Below, in pieces: positions 9,660-21,219 of a stretch of 64,000 nt of DNA. Origin of the DNA: Posidonia oceanica. Taxonomy: Eukaryota > Streptophyta > Magnoliopsida > Alismatales > Posidoniaceae. The notes under the pieces are model-generated. The model saw only the letters and a program-made list of their open reading frames with translations, did no database searches and was not told where the DNA came from. Position 1 is the first letter of the stretch. Each line of letters opens with the position of its first letter. Made by a program: the position numbers and the translations under genes. Where the stretch lies: assembly GCA_037176725.1 (NCBI GenBank), contig JAZBRS010000077.1, positions 682,001 through 746,000 on the forward strand. Reading direction: 5' to 3'.

Positions 9660-12107
9660 GTCAGCGCCCTCGGGAGGGAGGTGCTGGGTCTGCCCCTCCG
9701 CTGCTGATGCTGTCAGCGAGATCTACTACTGGCAGTGCGGGGAGCACTGGGGTTGCTGATGCTGGAGAAGGGGCTTACCTGGACGGTGTTGCGACTGAGC
9801 TTGCTGTTGATTCTGCTGTTGCACTTCCGAGCGTCCCCTGGACAAACAGGGAAAGACAGGAAGGGGGGATTGCGCCAATGGGATCGGAAGGACCCACCGA
9901 GGCAAAGCTGGATTCAAAGAAGATTAGGGTAAGCCCCCAAGGTTCCGGCATCCTCGAAGCCTACAGGCTCAGAAGAGGAAGGGCCAGCTACGCTAGGGTG
10001 TGCAAGTGCAAGTGCAGGTGCAGGTGCAGGTGTGTGAGCAGCCTCCTGCGGACTGACAGCGGGGGTCCCGTTGTTAATCAGGTCTTGAACGACATCCCAG
10101 AGAGTGAGGCAATTATCCGTTGAATGCCCCGAGGCTCGATGGTAATCGCAATACTTGCTCGCATCGTACCACCTCGGAAGAGGATTTGGTGGTGGGTGAG
10201 TTTCTGGAAGCCTCAGAAGCAACAACCTAGGGAAAGACGGCGCTTAGTGGCTCACCAAGTGGGGTGAAGTCGCTCTTAGCGTGGCAAACTCGTCTTTACC
10301 TAGACTGTCGTCCCTGCTGAGCTGATGCGACGTGATGCACTAGCTCAACGGTGATAGTGTGTGCGGTGGGTGCATAAATAGGTGCGGGCACTAGCGGAAA
10401 AGGGTCTAGCTGACTTTCTGCAAAGGCAGGCACCTCAGGAGGATCAGCGCATGCGAAGGCATGCTGCTCGGAGCAGTCGGAAGCGGAGTTGTTGCTGCTG
10501 CGGTGATTGCTGGTGCTGTCGGCCTGCCTAGCCAGTGCAGAAAGTGCAGGGAAATGCCCACTCTGCAGTGAGCTTTCCACGCAGGCGCCAGCCTTAATCA
10601 GCGATGCAAAACTAGTGATGTGCTGGATGCAAAGCAGAGTCCCAGTTGCTGGTAGTGCCCCTTTGACGATTATCTCGATAGAATCCTCCTCGGAGGGTCT
10701 ATCTCTGACCTGGGCGGCTGTGGAGCGCCAGCGACCAACATACTCCCCGAATGGCTCTTGGGGCCTCTACCGGATGGTGACAAGATCCTCCCTCTTGGGG
10801 ATCAAGTCGAGGTTGAAAGCATATTGCTCAAGGAAAGCCCGAGAAAGACCAGTCTAAGTCTGCACCGTAGCCGTGTCAAGGGACGTGAACCACCTGAGCG
10901 CGGGGCCGGTTAGACTCTTTTGGAACAGGCGGATAAGGAGCCTTTCATTAGCCCGAAGCTGAGAAAGGTCCCTGCAATATGCCTTCAGATGCGAGATGGG
11001 GCAACCTCTACCATCATATTTATCAAAGTCCGAAATGCGAAACTTCAAAGGGAGTGTGGCCTCGGGAAAGAGACAGAGGTCGCGAAACTGGTAAGGCTGG
11101 CGGTCCTGGCCTTGCACTTGGCGAAGTGCTCTCTCTAGATCACCCAACCTGGTAAGGAAGGCGTCTGAGGCTACTGCTGGCGATGGTTGTGCAGTAGAGG
11201 CAGGGACCGCGTATGCTGTGCGGGTCACGCAAAAGCGCTCCTCCAGATCCACCGTCACGCCATCTGGTATCGTAGCGTGAGGGCCAGCATACTCGTGCGA
11301 GGGTGCAAGGTGTGGTGCTATGAATGCAGGAGTCTAAACCTGATGCAAGGAAGATGGATAAATAGTATGCTGTGCAGTGTAAGGTATAGTGCAGGGGAGC
11401 AACAGTTGTTGCACCGGCACGGTGCCGGGCAATGAGGCTAAGGGGTGCTGTGCTCCTACCAATCCAGAAGACTGGCCATCAAGGGAAGGAGTTGCATGCA
11501 GTGCAAGGTGCTGTGCAGGTGCAGGAGGCTGAAAATGCACCCCCATCGCTGGAGCTGTGAGGAGTCGAGGCTACAGAAAGGGCGGGGGTGCAGTGTAGCG
11601 AGCTTGCAGGGCTACAGAAGGCAGCACCGGAACCTCAGGGGTTGAACGGAAGGAGCAGGCCACAGTCAGGTCGAGTGCAAGAGCCATGCTTCACAGCCTA
11701 TTGGCCTTAGCCAATAAATGATGCGCTTGCGAGGCAGAGAAAGCATCGACCGACGAGCCGGGATGCAAGGAGGTGTCTGCCAAGGGAGGCGTAGAAATCA
11801 AGGAAGCAATAGGAGTGGATCCTACACAAAGGGTAGCTGCAGAAGGCCAGATTCCCGAGACAGGAAGGCCCTAGGATGGAATAGAAGGCGACGCTCCTGG
11901 AGCCCGAGTGGCGGTCACTGCGGCAGATGCGGTGACAAGCTCCAGGTCGGGTAGTGTCGACCCTTGATCCAGATAAAGGGGCTGGGAGGTCTCCTGCACC
12001 AAAAGTGGAGAGGAGACAGGGAACGCCAAGGCAAGGGAAGGAGAGACCGAAATCGGTATCTCTCCTGACGCCAAAGAGGAAGGAGGCTCGCCGGTATGCT
12101 GGGCCAT
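9660..12107 (-). pseudogene. gag: Degraded gag of element B
   Basis: Gag would form the virus-like particle that packages element RNA. The start is the MAQHTGE codon at 12107, matching the MAQRVGE start of C's gag at 30354. A Pro/Ser/Ala-rich N-terminal part is followed by the retrotransposon gag domain (about 11258-10854), with LPLKFRISDFDKYDGRG, a CP-SHLKAYCRDLSQL stretch and SLTGPALRWF. A zinc-knuckle-like CDYHRASGHSTDNC (C-x2-H-x4-H-x4-C) lies near 10150-10100, and a Gln/Pro-rich tail follows. Several in-frame stops, mostly TAG, and small shifts break the frame, so it is a pseudogene. Domain order and wording are those of Tat/Ogre gag proteins. I see no protease after it. Confidence 0.75.
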
Positions 12108-13204
12108 AGCGGACGGCGAGTGAAAGCAAACAGGTCTGTGGCTAAAGGCAGGGACACAAGACCTAAGGAGAGCTATTGCCGAAGACGACAGACAGCTCAA
12201 AGACAGAGAGGGACGCTCAGGATCCAAGCTGAAGGAATCCGCACCTACCTGTAAAACAAATAAACGCATTAGAGGTTGGATGCAAAAAGAGTTATTAGGG
12301 GTGGCATGGTGCAGATGTATGCCCTAATATGGGCTCTCTCACCATGCATGTCCTTAGTAGATGACCTACTAGAACGCACTCAGGGGTGATGGGATTATGC
12401 AGACTCCAGGTCAGAAAAAAGGCTCCCGTCTCGATCCTGCCAAAGCTCAGGTACAACAGGTGGCACATTGGTGGCCTCAACCCTGCTAGAAGCTTGGGTG
12501 GTACCCTCCAATAACACCAACGTGACCCCTGGACAAGGGAGATAGACCGATCTACTCACACCACGCCAAAGTGTTGGGAGCAAGAGACCGGGACTATCCT
12601 TCTCAGACTTTGGGTTGACTCAGATGAGAAGAATGCATGCTTTCTAAATGCTGATGCAAATGCTTTAGAGCATTTTACTTGCGTTTTATTAACCAAGGGG
12701 AAAAAATTGCAAGTTTTGGCTCTAGTTGTGCTTAGATGTTATTGCTTTGCTTTATTGTGACTTTTAGATTAAGCAAAAGGGGAGCAAGCAAGTTTCTACT
12801 ATCCTAGGCATGGCATATGCGAAAGGGAGAGAAACAAGAAGTCATGGCATGCAAGCAATTCACGCAGCAAGGCAAAAAGCATGGGCATGGCATGTGCAAG
12901 TGTATGTGGTCATGATAGTGAAAAGGAAACACTTATCACGTCAAAAGCAGGCATGCATGGCATGTGCGTGTGTAGTGGCATACCAAATGTGCAAAGCAAA
13001 GCATTCATCACCCAAAAAGCATGTATGGTGCCAAGCAATTATTTAGACATGTGATGCAAGAGAATAAAGCAGCGCAAGCAATCATGGCATAAAGCAGGTA
13101 AATAAACAAGCAAGCAGGTAAGCAAGTAAAGCAAGCAGAAGCTAAAGGCAAGCAAAACACAAAAGCAAGAGGTGAGAATGCCAAGGCGAAAGCCGGAGTA
13201 CTAG
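12108..13204 (-). other. Element B leader between primer-binding site and gag
   Basis: This is untranslated leader. Parts match C's leader at 30355-30931 and 36441-36950, for example the ATTAACCAAGGGG word (12695-12707 against 36504-36516), the GGCATG-rich stretch at 12810-13150, and the GCTCTCTCACC stretch near 12330. No credible protein is present. Confidence 0.6.
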
Positions 13205-13222
13205 TCCCCAGCAGAGTCACCA
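13205..13222 (-). other. Primer-binding site of element B
   Basis: On the minus strand TGGTGACTCTGCTGGGGA follows the LTR end ...GGATTACTACA after one base. It matches C's site, TGGCGACTCTGCTGGGGA, with one C-to-T change. This is the primer-site type I associate with Tat/Ogre elements, reported to use tRNA-Arg. The tRNA assignment is from memory. Confidence 0.75.
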
Positions 13223-13375
13223 CTGTAGTAATCCTGAATTCTGATCGTCCATGCACGTTACCAAAGCTTACGTGCACCGATCAAAATAGGCTCACTATAT
13301 GCGGTTGGATCCGAGGGAAGAAACTCGACTCGGAAATGCTGACAAAAGAAAAGAAAAGAAATGATAAGACAAAAT

Positions 13376-13700
13376 CGGAGTCGTCACCTGGTCTATTGAA
13401 TTGGAAGACAGGGAAAACTGGGGGTTAAGCATGAAAAGACATGCAAAACCGGGTGCAAGGAGGGGCAAAGGGATGCAATGCTAAGATAAGCTATGCTATA
13501 CTATGCTATGCAATGCTATGCTATGCTATGCTATGCTATGACTCGTGCCTAGGATAAAGGAAAGGTCGATGCGAGCCAAGAGAAAGGGCAAGGACTCCTG
13601 TTACGCACGAGGAAGGTGTTAGGCACCCCCGATACGTCCGAGAGTCGGTCTTTCTTAGGCAATCTCACGCTAATGCAGGGAATTGCTAGCCTAATGCCTA
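13376..13700 (-). other. Conserved end block and PBS-like word in B 5' LTR
   Basis: GAGTCGTCACC at 13378-13388 is the reverse of GGTGACGACTC, the PBS-like word found in family A LTRs. The block CTCCTGTTACGCACG, GGTGTTAGGCACCCCCG, GTCGGTCTTTCTTAGGC follows at 13590-13660. It shows that families A and B share the 3' end of their LTRs. Confidence 0.6.
13491..13541. repeat. CTATG microsatellite in B 5' LTR
   Basis: About ten units of CTATG, some altered (CTATA, CAATG), with an uninterrupted run of five near 13515-13540. It sits next to the conserved end block. Confidence 0.8.
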
Positions 13701-14184
13701 AATGCCATAAATGCCTACCTACTATGCAAGGGAAATAAACGTGCTATCTATGTGCTCAGCCACACTGCTAGTGTTCCGAACTGGGCAGACCCTGGTTCGT
13801 GAGAACTCCTAAGTCGTAAGCATCACTGCCCTACATGCAGATGCAGGCTATAAAACAAAACGGCGGGGAAACCAAGCAATGCAAGCAACAGGCAAGCGAT
13901 AAAGTAAAACAGGTGCGGAAAATGGTATAAATTGCAGAAAACAATGCGAGGCACGGAAAATGAGGCAAAGGGGCACGGAAAACTATGCAAAGGAGCGGAA
14001 AAGCGATGCCAAATGCGGAAAACGATGCAAAACACGGAAAATGGTGCAAAGCGGGGTGCAAAACTAAAACAAAGGGTTGGGCAACATGCATAGGGGTTGT
14101 AGCAAGCCAAAGAAGCAAAAAAATGCAGAAAACGGCAAGCGAAGCGAAATCGGCGTTTTAAAATGGCTGTCAGCCATCTGCAAG

Positions 14185-14790
14185 CATTGGACGCTGGCAA
14201 CACCAGCGTCCAACACCTGCTGGAGGCAGACAGCATGTAATTTTGGAAAACAATGCATTCTAGCTACATGGATGCAATACAGATGCAAAAATGCAACTAC
14301 ATGGGTGCCTGACATGCAAGACTAACCTAGCAGAAAATTAGAAGAGGGATCAGAGCAAGGAGCAAGCCAGAATCCATGATTAAAGCAAGCAGGTTGTTGG
14401 ACGCTGCTATCTTTGGCGTCCAACGTTAGACGCCAGAGAGGTAGACGTCTAACATAGAACAGAAGGCAGGGGAGAGAAAGAGGCATAAAATAGCAAAATA
14501 AAAATGGGTACATGCATTTGGGCTTCTGGAGATGAGCATGGGACAAACATACAAGCATGGGGTCATAAAGAAACCAGAAAGAACCTTACCTGTAGCCTGT
14601 GTCAGGTGAGAGACACAGCTAGGGTGTTGGACGCGAGCTAGGCCGACGTCCAATGTTGGATGCCAGCACCAGCAGCGTACAACGCCCTGGGCATTAAACT
14701 AGCTTTAAACAGCAAGATGAAGAGCCAGGACGTTGGATGCTAGAGCCAGCAGCGTCCAACGTTGGACGTTGAAGGCTCTGGCATCCAACG
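14185..14790 (-). repeat. Hairpin doublets in B 5' LTR, left half
   Basis: Near 14187 there is a single hairpin (ATTGGACGCTGGCAACACCA then GCGTCCAAC). Near 14395, 14625 and 14730 there are doublets equivalent to those at 3393, 3613 and 3841 in the 3' LTR. Junctions read CCAACGTTAGACG, CCAATGTTGGATG and CCAACGTTGGACG. Confidence 0.75.
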
Positions 14791-15894
14791 ACCAGTGCAT
14801 GCAGACCTACCTATTCTAAAGGGGGAGCTCAGCTCTGACCCCACCTACATGCATGCAGTTATGCTAAGGCAAACCAGGACAAAATAGACATCCACAGCAA
14901 ACATGGCAAGCATTTAATCTAAGAGGACAAGATAAAAAGGGAGCATGCATAAGAATATAGGCTTAAAACTTGCAAAAGGGAATGAGCAACTTAAAAAAAA
15001 TCCTAGCAAACCTAAGCATGGTTGCCATAGGGGCCAGGCATCTCTAAGCAAGCTTGGATCACAAAATAGCATAAAAAATATGCATGATATAGGCATGGCA
15101 ACAAGCTATGGCTAACAGGAGTGTTGGACACTGTAGTAATCCCAATGTTCGGATCGTCCATGCACATTGCCAAAGCTCGTGTGCACCGATCAGAATCAGG
15201 TTCACTATTAGCGGCTATGTCCGAGAAGGAAGACCTAACTCGAAAACATTTAAAAGAGAGAAAAAGGGGAAAGAAAAGAAGGAGATAAGACAAAATCGGA
15301 GTCGCCACCAAGTCTATTAGATCGGGAGACAAGGAAAATCAGGGAAATGCGTGAATAATCACGCAAAACCAAGCAAAAGATGCAATGCAAGGCATTGCAG
15401 AAGAAATGGGATGCAAATGAATGCAAATGATGTGACTCGTGCCTAGGATAAGGGCAATATGGTCATTGCGGGCCAAGAGAGGGTAAGGACTCCTGTTACG
15501 CGCGGGAAAGGTGTTAGGCACCCCCAACACGCCCGAGAATCGATCTTTCTAGGCTTACGCTCGCATACGCAGGGAAATGTAGACTTTGAATGCCTAAGTG
15601 CCAATGAATGCCTATCTAGATGCTCAAAGGTGTGCTCTAAGTGAGGGAATGCAGTGCAGGAAAGTAAACGTGCAATCTAAACGCTCAGCAACGCTGTCTG
15701 TGTTCTGAACCGGGCGAAACCTGGCTCGTGAGAACTCCAGGCAGTAAGCATCACCACCCTATATGCAAATGCAGGCGATAAAACAAAACAGCGGTGAAAA
15801 CAAGTAATGCGGGCGACATGCAAGGGAAGCAACGTGAAACACACAAAACGGGGTGAGAAACGAAGCAAGAACATAAAACGATGCGAGAAACGAG

Positions 15895-16435
15895 GTCGGC
15901 ACGCAAAATAGTGCGAGAAAACGAAGCAAGAGCGTGAAACAGTGCGAGGAATAAGGCAAGGACATAAAACAGGGCGAAAAGCAAAGTCGGCATGCAGAAT
16001 GGAGCAAGAAACAAGCGAGACACGCGAAACGGTGCGAGAAACGGGCGAGGCATGCAAAACGATGCGAGAAAATAGAGCGGCACGCAAAACGGTGCAAGAA
16101 AACAAAACAGCATGCAAAACGATGCAAGAAAACAAGGGCGGCACGTAAAACGGTGCACGAAAACAAAGCGACGTGCAAAACGGTTCGAGAAAACGAAGGC
16201 GGCATGCAAAACGGTGCGAGAAAACAGAGCGGCACGCAAAACGGTGTAAGAAAACAAGGGCGGCATGCAAAACGGTGCGAGAAAACAAAGCGGCAAGCAA
16301 AACGGTGCGAGAAAATGAAGGCGGCACGCAAAACGGTGCGAGAAAACAGAGCGGCACGTAAAACGGTGCAAGAAAACAAAGCGGCACGCAAAACAGTGCG
16401 AGAAAATGAAGGCAGCACGCAAAACGGTGCAATGC
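15895..16435 (-). repeat. Variable hairpin array in A4, about 18 units of 30 bases
   Basis: The plus strand repeats GGCACGCAAAACGGTGCGAG plus AAAACAAAGC with few changes. GCAC and GTGC arms flank each CAAAACG, so each unit can fold. Three overlapping minus-strand frames of 229-265 codons arise because the unit has few stops. They have no protein-like composition and I do not call them genes. Confidence 0.9.
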
Positions 16436-17639
16436 GAATGGCATGCAAACAATGCTACTGAAGTTCGGGAAGGCTTACCTTGGAAATCTGGGGTCTGATC
16501 TGGGATCCGATTGATCCATGCTGAAGAGCGCTCCGCCGGGGTCGTCATGGCAGCTTACTTGAGAAGATCCGACGGCCGGATTGGAAGATATCGCAGCTCC
16601 AAGGCGGGAAGGCTAGAACAGGGGAGAAGAACAGATCTAAGTGTACAGGGGGTCCTAGGGGCGTGCAAACAGGTCCTCCTAGGTGAATGGGAGCTAAGGG
16701 GCTTTAGTGTGCAAAGGATGCGAAAACTAGGATGCATGAGTGCATGAATGCAATGCATGAAGAATGCAAGAAGAGACTTAGGAATGATTTTTCAGAAACA
16801 TGGGGACTTACATGCAATTTTGAAAGGATGGGGGTCTGAATGCAATTTTACAAAATGCAGGGTTCAAAATGTAAATTTTCAGGGTAGCCATGCATCAGGA
16901 TAGGTTTTGAAATCGAATGGTAAATCGACATGCAATTTTGAAATCAACAGGATCTAAAATACAATTTTTCCAGCAAAACATGGGTCTGAGTGGTCTAGGA
17001 ATGCAAACAGGGGCCTACATGTAATTTTTCAAACATGCAAGGGGCAAAAATGCAATTTTATAAGCAAACTATGCATTTAAATACATACTGGGAGCGTTCA
17101 GAGGACCTGTATGCAATTTTCAAATCATGCAGGGTAAGAAGTGCAATTTTATAAGCAAAATATGCATTTAAATGATCAATAGAGGACTTATGTGCAATTT
17201 GTAAATCATGCAGGGTCAAAAATGCAATTTTATAAGCAAAATATGCATTTAAATGCATGCTATGCATCATGAGGGACCTATATGCAAAAATCAGTAAATA
17301 TGAGGGAAATGATGCAATGTAGTAAGATAAATGGAAAATAGAAGCCTAAGTCAACGGAGCAGAGGACTAAACTGTAAATAAGAAAAATAACAGGGACCAG
17401 AAATACAATTTATCAAGGTAAAATACAAGCATTAAACAAGGAAATCACAGTAGAGGAACTAACACGCAAATAAAGGAAACTACATATTTTTTATGCAATT
17501 TTATATGATTTTTATTCAAATTTAGATGAGTTATAAACTGATGAAGGACCTAAGTGCAAATAGTCAGAATTACGAACCAGAAATGCAATATGCGGCAAAG
17601 TTACTAAGTTAAGCAAAAATGAAAAAAAAAAAAAAAGAA

Positions 17640-17990
17640 AGAGGGACATGGCACCTACTGTAGCATGCTACAGTAGCATGCGGGCAGGGCGTCGGAGGGC
17701 TATCGTCGGCGACTTGCTGCACGGCGAAGGGGGCGGCGGAGCGGCGTTCTGGCGGCGCGGCTGGCTCGTGGGAGGTCCGGCGGAGGCACGGCGAGGTCTG
17801 GGCGGAGGCACGGAGCGGCGTGGCGGCGTGGGGAAGCGACGTGGCCGCTGTTCCGGCGAACGGCGCCGAGGAAGAAGACCAACTCCGGCGAGCCGCTGCG
17901 GGCGCTACGGAGCTCGAAACGCGAAAATAAAAATACGGGGTTGGACGGGAGAACGAGACGGATCTAGTGGTGGGCTCGGATAAATTTTTT
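17640..17990 (-). other. GC-rich segment of LTR A4
   Basis: A dense GGCGG and CGGCG stretch, equivalent to the segments in A1, A2 and A3. It follows a run of A at 17622-17639 and imperfect repeats of TACTGTAGCATG at 17655-17680. Frames through it, 111 codons on plus and 60 on minus, are not conserved in other copies. Confidence 0.5.
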
Positions 17991-18479
17991 GTGCGCCGAG
18001 GTGGTTGCAGAAAATCAGGGAAAGTGTTGCTGTTTTCTCTCTCTCCTCTTCCTCTTCCCTTCTGGTTTCTTCCCTCCCCCTTTGGCTTCTGGGCTCGGGA
18101 TGGATATGGTGGAGGTCTGGGGCATGGAGGGAAGGCCGTGGAGCTCTGGTCTGATGGAGTGTGGGTGAGGTCTGTTATGGTGGGAGTTGGTCTGTAGATT
18201 TGGTTTTTTTTTGGGGTTTTGCTGTGGATTTTTGGCTGTGGGTTGTGGAGGCAGAAGAAGGAGGTCTGTTGGAGGTGGAGGTGTGATGGTGGTTGGTGTT
18301 TCTGTTGGTCTGTAGGGATGGCTGCTGAGAGGAGAGAAGAGGGAGTGGAGAGGAAGTGTTGGCAGTGGGTTTTTTGGAGAAGAAAGAAGAGAGCTTCAGA
18401 GAGGGAGGTCGGCTGTTGGTAGAAGGGAAAAAATGAAGTGAGGGCTCTTGTCTTTGTCCTTTTAAATGGGGATGGGATT

Positions 18480-19960
18480 AGGGTTTTAGGGTTTTTGTTT
18501 CCTTTTTTGGAATGGCACTAATGTCTTGGGTTTGAATCCATGGGGTTAGGGTTTGATTAGGGTCTTAAGGCTCTCTTTGTTTTTAATTTGTTTTTTATTT
18601 TGATTAAATGTTTGTTAAGTCTTTTAAGTTGTTTTTTTTTTTAATTATGTTTTTCTTGTTAAGTGCTTAGGATGTTAATTAGGATTTTTAAGATTTATTT
18701 TTAGGTTAATTAGAGTGGGTTTTGGCTTTTTTAGTTCTGGTTTTTTAGGTTTTTCTTTCTTAAGTTCTTTTGAATTAGGTTTTTGGTTTTTTATTTGTTA
18801 ATTTTTCTTGATGTTTTTTAATTGGGTTTCTCTTGTCTGATTAAGTGTTTTTAAGTCTTCTTAATTGTTTCTCATTTTCTCTTTTGGCTTAAGTTCTTAG
18901 GTTGTCTTTCTTAGGTTTGTTAAGTTAAGCTTTTTCTTTCATTAATTATTTATCCTAGTGTTTTTAATTGGTTTACTTCTTCTTAGGGTTTGTTTTTTAT
19001 TATTCTTGATAGGGTTTTTACTTTTGGTTGGTTTTGATTTTATTTTAGTTTTTTCCTTGATTTTACAGCATTTTCTTTTAGTTTGTTTTGCATTTTTTAG
19101 TTTGCATCCTTGATTTTCTATTTTAGCTTGATTTAGTTAGTTTTAGGTTTCCAATTGTTCGTTTAATGTTTTTTAATTATTTTTCTTAGAGTTTTGGTTT
19201 GTTTCTCTTATGTTTTAGAGTTTTGGAGATTTTTAAGGCTTTTTATGGACTTTAGCAAGGGAAAGGAAGAGGAAAAGAGAAGGAAGAAGAAAAGGGAAAA
19301 AATGGGGAATAAAGGAGAAAAGAGATGAGTTGGAGGAAACAATTTTTTAAAAATTAAGGAAAATGCTAAAAATAAAGTAAAAATAGAAATAAGATAGAGA
19401 AGAGATAGAAGCACAAAGGGGGCCCACAGCCAGGCAAGAAAGTGGGAGAAAAGGGGATGAAAAGGAGGAGGATAATCAGGAGAGAGAGAGGAGAGAGAAA
19501 ATGATAATCCAGGAGAGAGAAAACGATAATTTGGCCAAAAGGGGGTCTTAGAGGTCTCGGAAAGGGGTGAAATTTGGCGGGTGTGGGGTCTAGGGTTTCT
19601 AGTCTTGGTCCCGGGGTTTTGGTTCAGTTTTGAGAAAGTTTTGGAGGGTTTTGAGGTGTAGAAAATGGGTAGTTTTACCTAAGTTTCAAAGGGTTTTTGG
19701 GAGTGGTTTTGGTCTGAGATTTTAAGGGCTTTTTGGTGGGTTTGTTAAGTCAGGGATGGTGAGTTTTCCTATGGATTTTGGATAGTTTTCGGATTCGGGA
19801 AAGGGGTGTAGGCTTAGGTCAAGTTTAGGCTTGTTTTGAGGAGTAGGATGAAAAGGATTGTGTAAGTTTTAACATAGGTTTGGGTTTAGGTGTTGGTTTG
19901 GTCCAGAAGCCACCAGAGAGAGAGATTCCACCAATTTAGCCTGTCAAAATGGGGTGTCTA
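18480..19960 (-). other. A/T-rich U3 part of LTR A4
   Basis: Long T-rich and TTAGG-rich sequence without stable frames, then a GAGAGAGA-rich patch at 19480-19520, then GGGTTT-rich sequence up to the LTR edge. The same order occurs at 34980-36440 (A2) and, reversed, at 24231-25520 (A3). No gene seen. Confidence 0.6.
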
Positions 19961-19974
19961 CAGATGCGGGGTGA

Positions 19975-21015
19975 ACCAGCGTCCAACGTTGGACGCGGCT
20001 CACCCTGGCGTCCAACGCAGGCAGGAGACAGATGGACATTAGAGCATGCAAAGAGGATTCAAACAAGCATGGAACAAGCTAATAAGCATGGCATGGCATC
20101 AGAGAACATTTAAGGAAGCATATAGCATGGGTTTACAGAAAAACAAGCAATGATAAAGAATGGAAGGCATCAAAACAGGAGCAAGGCAAGACAAAGCGTT
20201 GGACGCCGGCCTATGTCGTGTCCAACACACTGAATTCTTTCTTGGCTGCGAATCACGACCAAAAGGATTCAAAAAAGCGTAAAACTGCATGGGGACGTAC
20301 TACTAAGCATCCAAGACCAAAGGAGATAGATAGCTTACCGTGTGGCGGCCTGGAATGGTGGTTCCACCTCACTTGCCGGAGTTGTGGAGGTGCCAGCAGT
20401 AGCTACTTCGGCGAGCGTGCGCGGGCAGCTGGAGGCATCGGAGAGGTTGGCAACTGGTCGAGGACGGAGAGGGGATATCACTCTTGCTCTTGGAAGTGGC
20501 TGATTCTCTTCTGGCTCGATGTGGTGTCTGTGGCAAAGGCATGAACATCTGGTTTTGTTCAGCTAGGCATGGGTTCGAGTGCTGGCAGGTCTGAATTGCA
20601 GGCCAAATTCTAGCAAATGTAGGTGCTGGTAGGTGCAGATGAGTGTGGGAAGGCCATGTGGATTGTTAGAGGAGGGCATGGGCGCTGTCAGAAGGCTGAC
20701 GAGGGCGAGGCGGTGGCAGGTGTGGGCGGCAAAAGTTAGCAATGGCAGTGAGGGCTTAGAGAGCAGATTATGGGCTGATGAGGAGAAGATGGGTAGTTAC
20801 TCAAGCTTGGAAGGTAGTGGATGGCATGGAGTGGAGGAAGGGATGGGTAGTAAGTGCAGGGAGGCGGTGGAGTGGACGGGCGGTGAGCCAAAGGGGGCGG
20901 AGCAGCCGCTGCTGCACCCAAGCCGTTGGACGCCGGACCAGAGGGCGTCCAATGTTGGACGCTAGCACCGGGCGCGTCCAACGTTGGACGCTGCCTATTC
21001 CAACGTCCAACACAC
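19975..21015 (-). repeat. Hairpin doublets in B 5' LTR, right half
   Basis: A doublet at 19976-20020 (GCGTCCAACGTTGGACGC junction) matches 4230-4281. A single hairpin at 20196-20226 has lost half of the doublet seen at 4462. A triplet at 20920-21012 matches 5208-5299. Stems are well kept and loops vary. Confidence 0.75.
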
Positions 21016-21219
21016 TCAGGTGGCCAAAGCTGCAAATGGGCTTACGCTTGGGCCTAGAAGGGTTGTAAAAGTTGCAAATAGCTTAGGTTAAGGCTTCTAG
21101 GGTTAGGGCAAGGTTTTGGGCTAGAAAATGGGTTGAAAAAAGGGAATGCCATTCCAAAGTCCACACGAGCCTGCGAAAGAAACAACCAACCTCCAGGCTG
21201 TTAGAATGGGGTGTCTACA

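Larger units (their letters stand above)
15132..19962 (-). mobile_element. A4: giant solo LTR (family A), 4.8 kb, nested in B 5' LTR
   Basis: It begins TGTAGTAATCCCAATG and ends GGGGTGTCTACA, with no internal retroelement sequence, so it is a solo LTR. The B LTR continues across it: GGAGTGTTGGACAC before it and GATGCGGGGTGAACC after it match GGAGTGTTTGACGCTAGGTGAACC at 4208-4231. The flanking 5-mers GACAC (15127-15131) and GATGC (19963-19967) both derive from GACGC by one CpG decay each, giving a 5-base target-site duplication. A4 is about 0.7 kb shorter than A2 and A3, partly because the intron acceptor region is gone. Confidence 0.9.
3292..21219 (-). mobile_element. Element B: non-autonomous Tat-type gypsy retrotransposon with gag only
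   Basis: Read on the minus strand, B has a 5' LTR (21219 down to 13224), a primer-binding site, a leader, a degraded gag (about 12107-9660), a long 3' untranslated region with hairpin repeats, a polypurine tract (5533-5518) and a 3' LTR from 5517 leftward. I see no protease, reverse transcriptase, RNase H or integrase between gag and the 3' LTR. LTRs plus gag only matches the TR-GAG class of non-autonomous plant elements. A4 is nested in the 5' LTR and A1 in the 3' LTR. B interrupts C's pol just after the RNase H region. The right flank begins GTGTC; the left flank is off the window. Confidence 0.8.
13224..21219 (-). mobile_element. Element B 5' LTR, split by solo LTR A4
   Basis: Left edge TGTAGTAATCCTG at 13224 and right edge GGGTGTCTACA at 21219. 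Without A4 and one copy of its duplication the LTR is about 3.16 kb. The segment 13224-13850 resembles the end of family A LTRs (the GATCGTCCATGCACG, GTTAGGCACCCCC and CGTGAGAACTCC words). The rest is B-specific, with hairpin doublets. The primer-binding site lies just left, which identifies it as the 5' LTR. Confidence 0.8.

Noticed and set aside
15677..16548. Minus-strand open frames of 229-265 codons, Cys/Phe/Arg-rich
   Set aside because: They follow the 30-base hairpin array of A4 in three frames and change with unit number. They are not conserved in A2 or A3.
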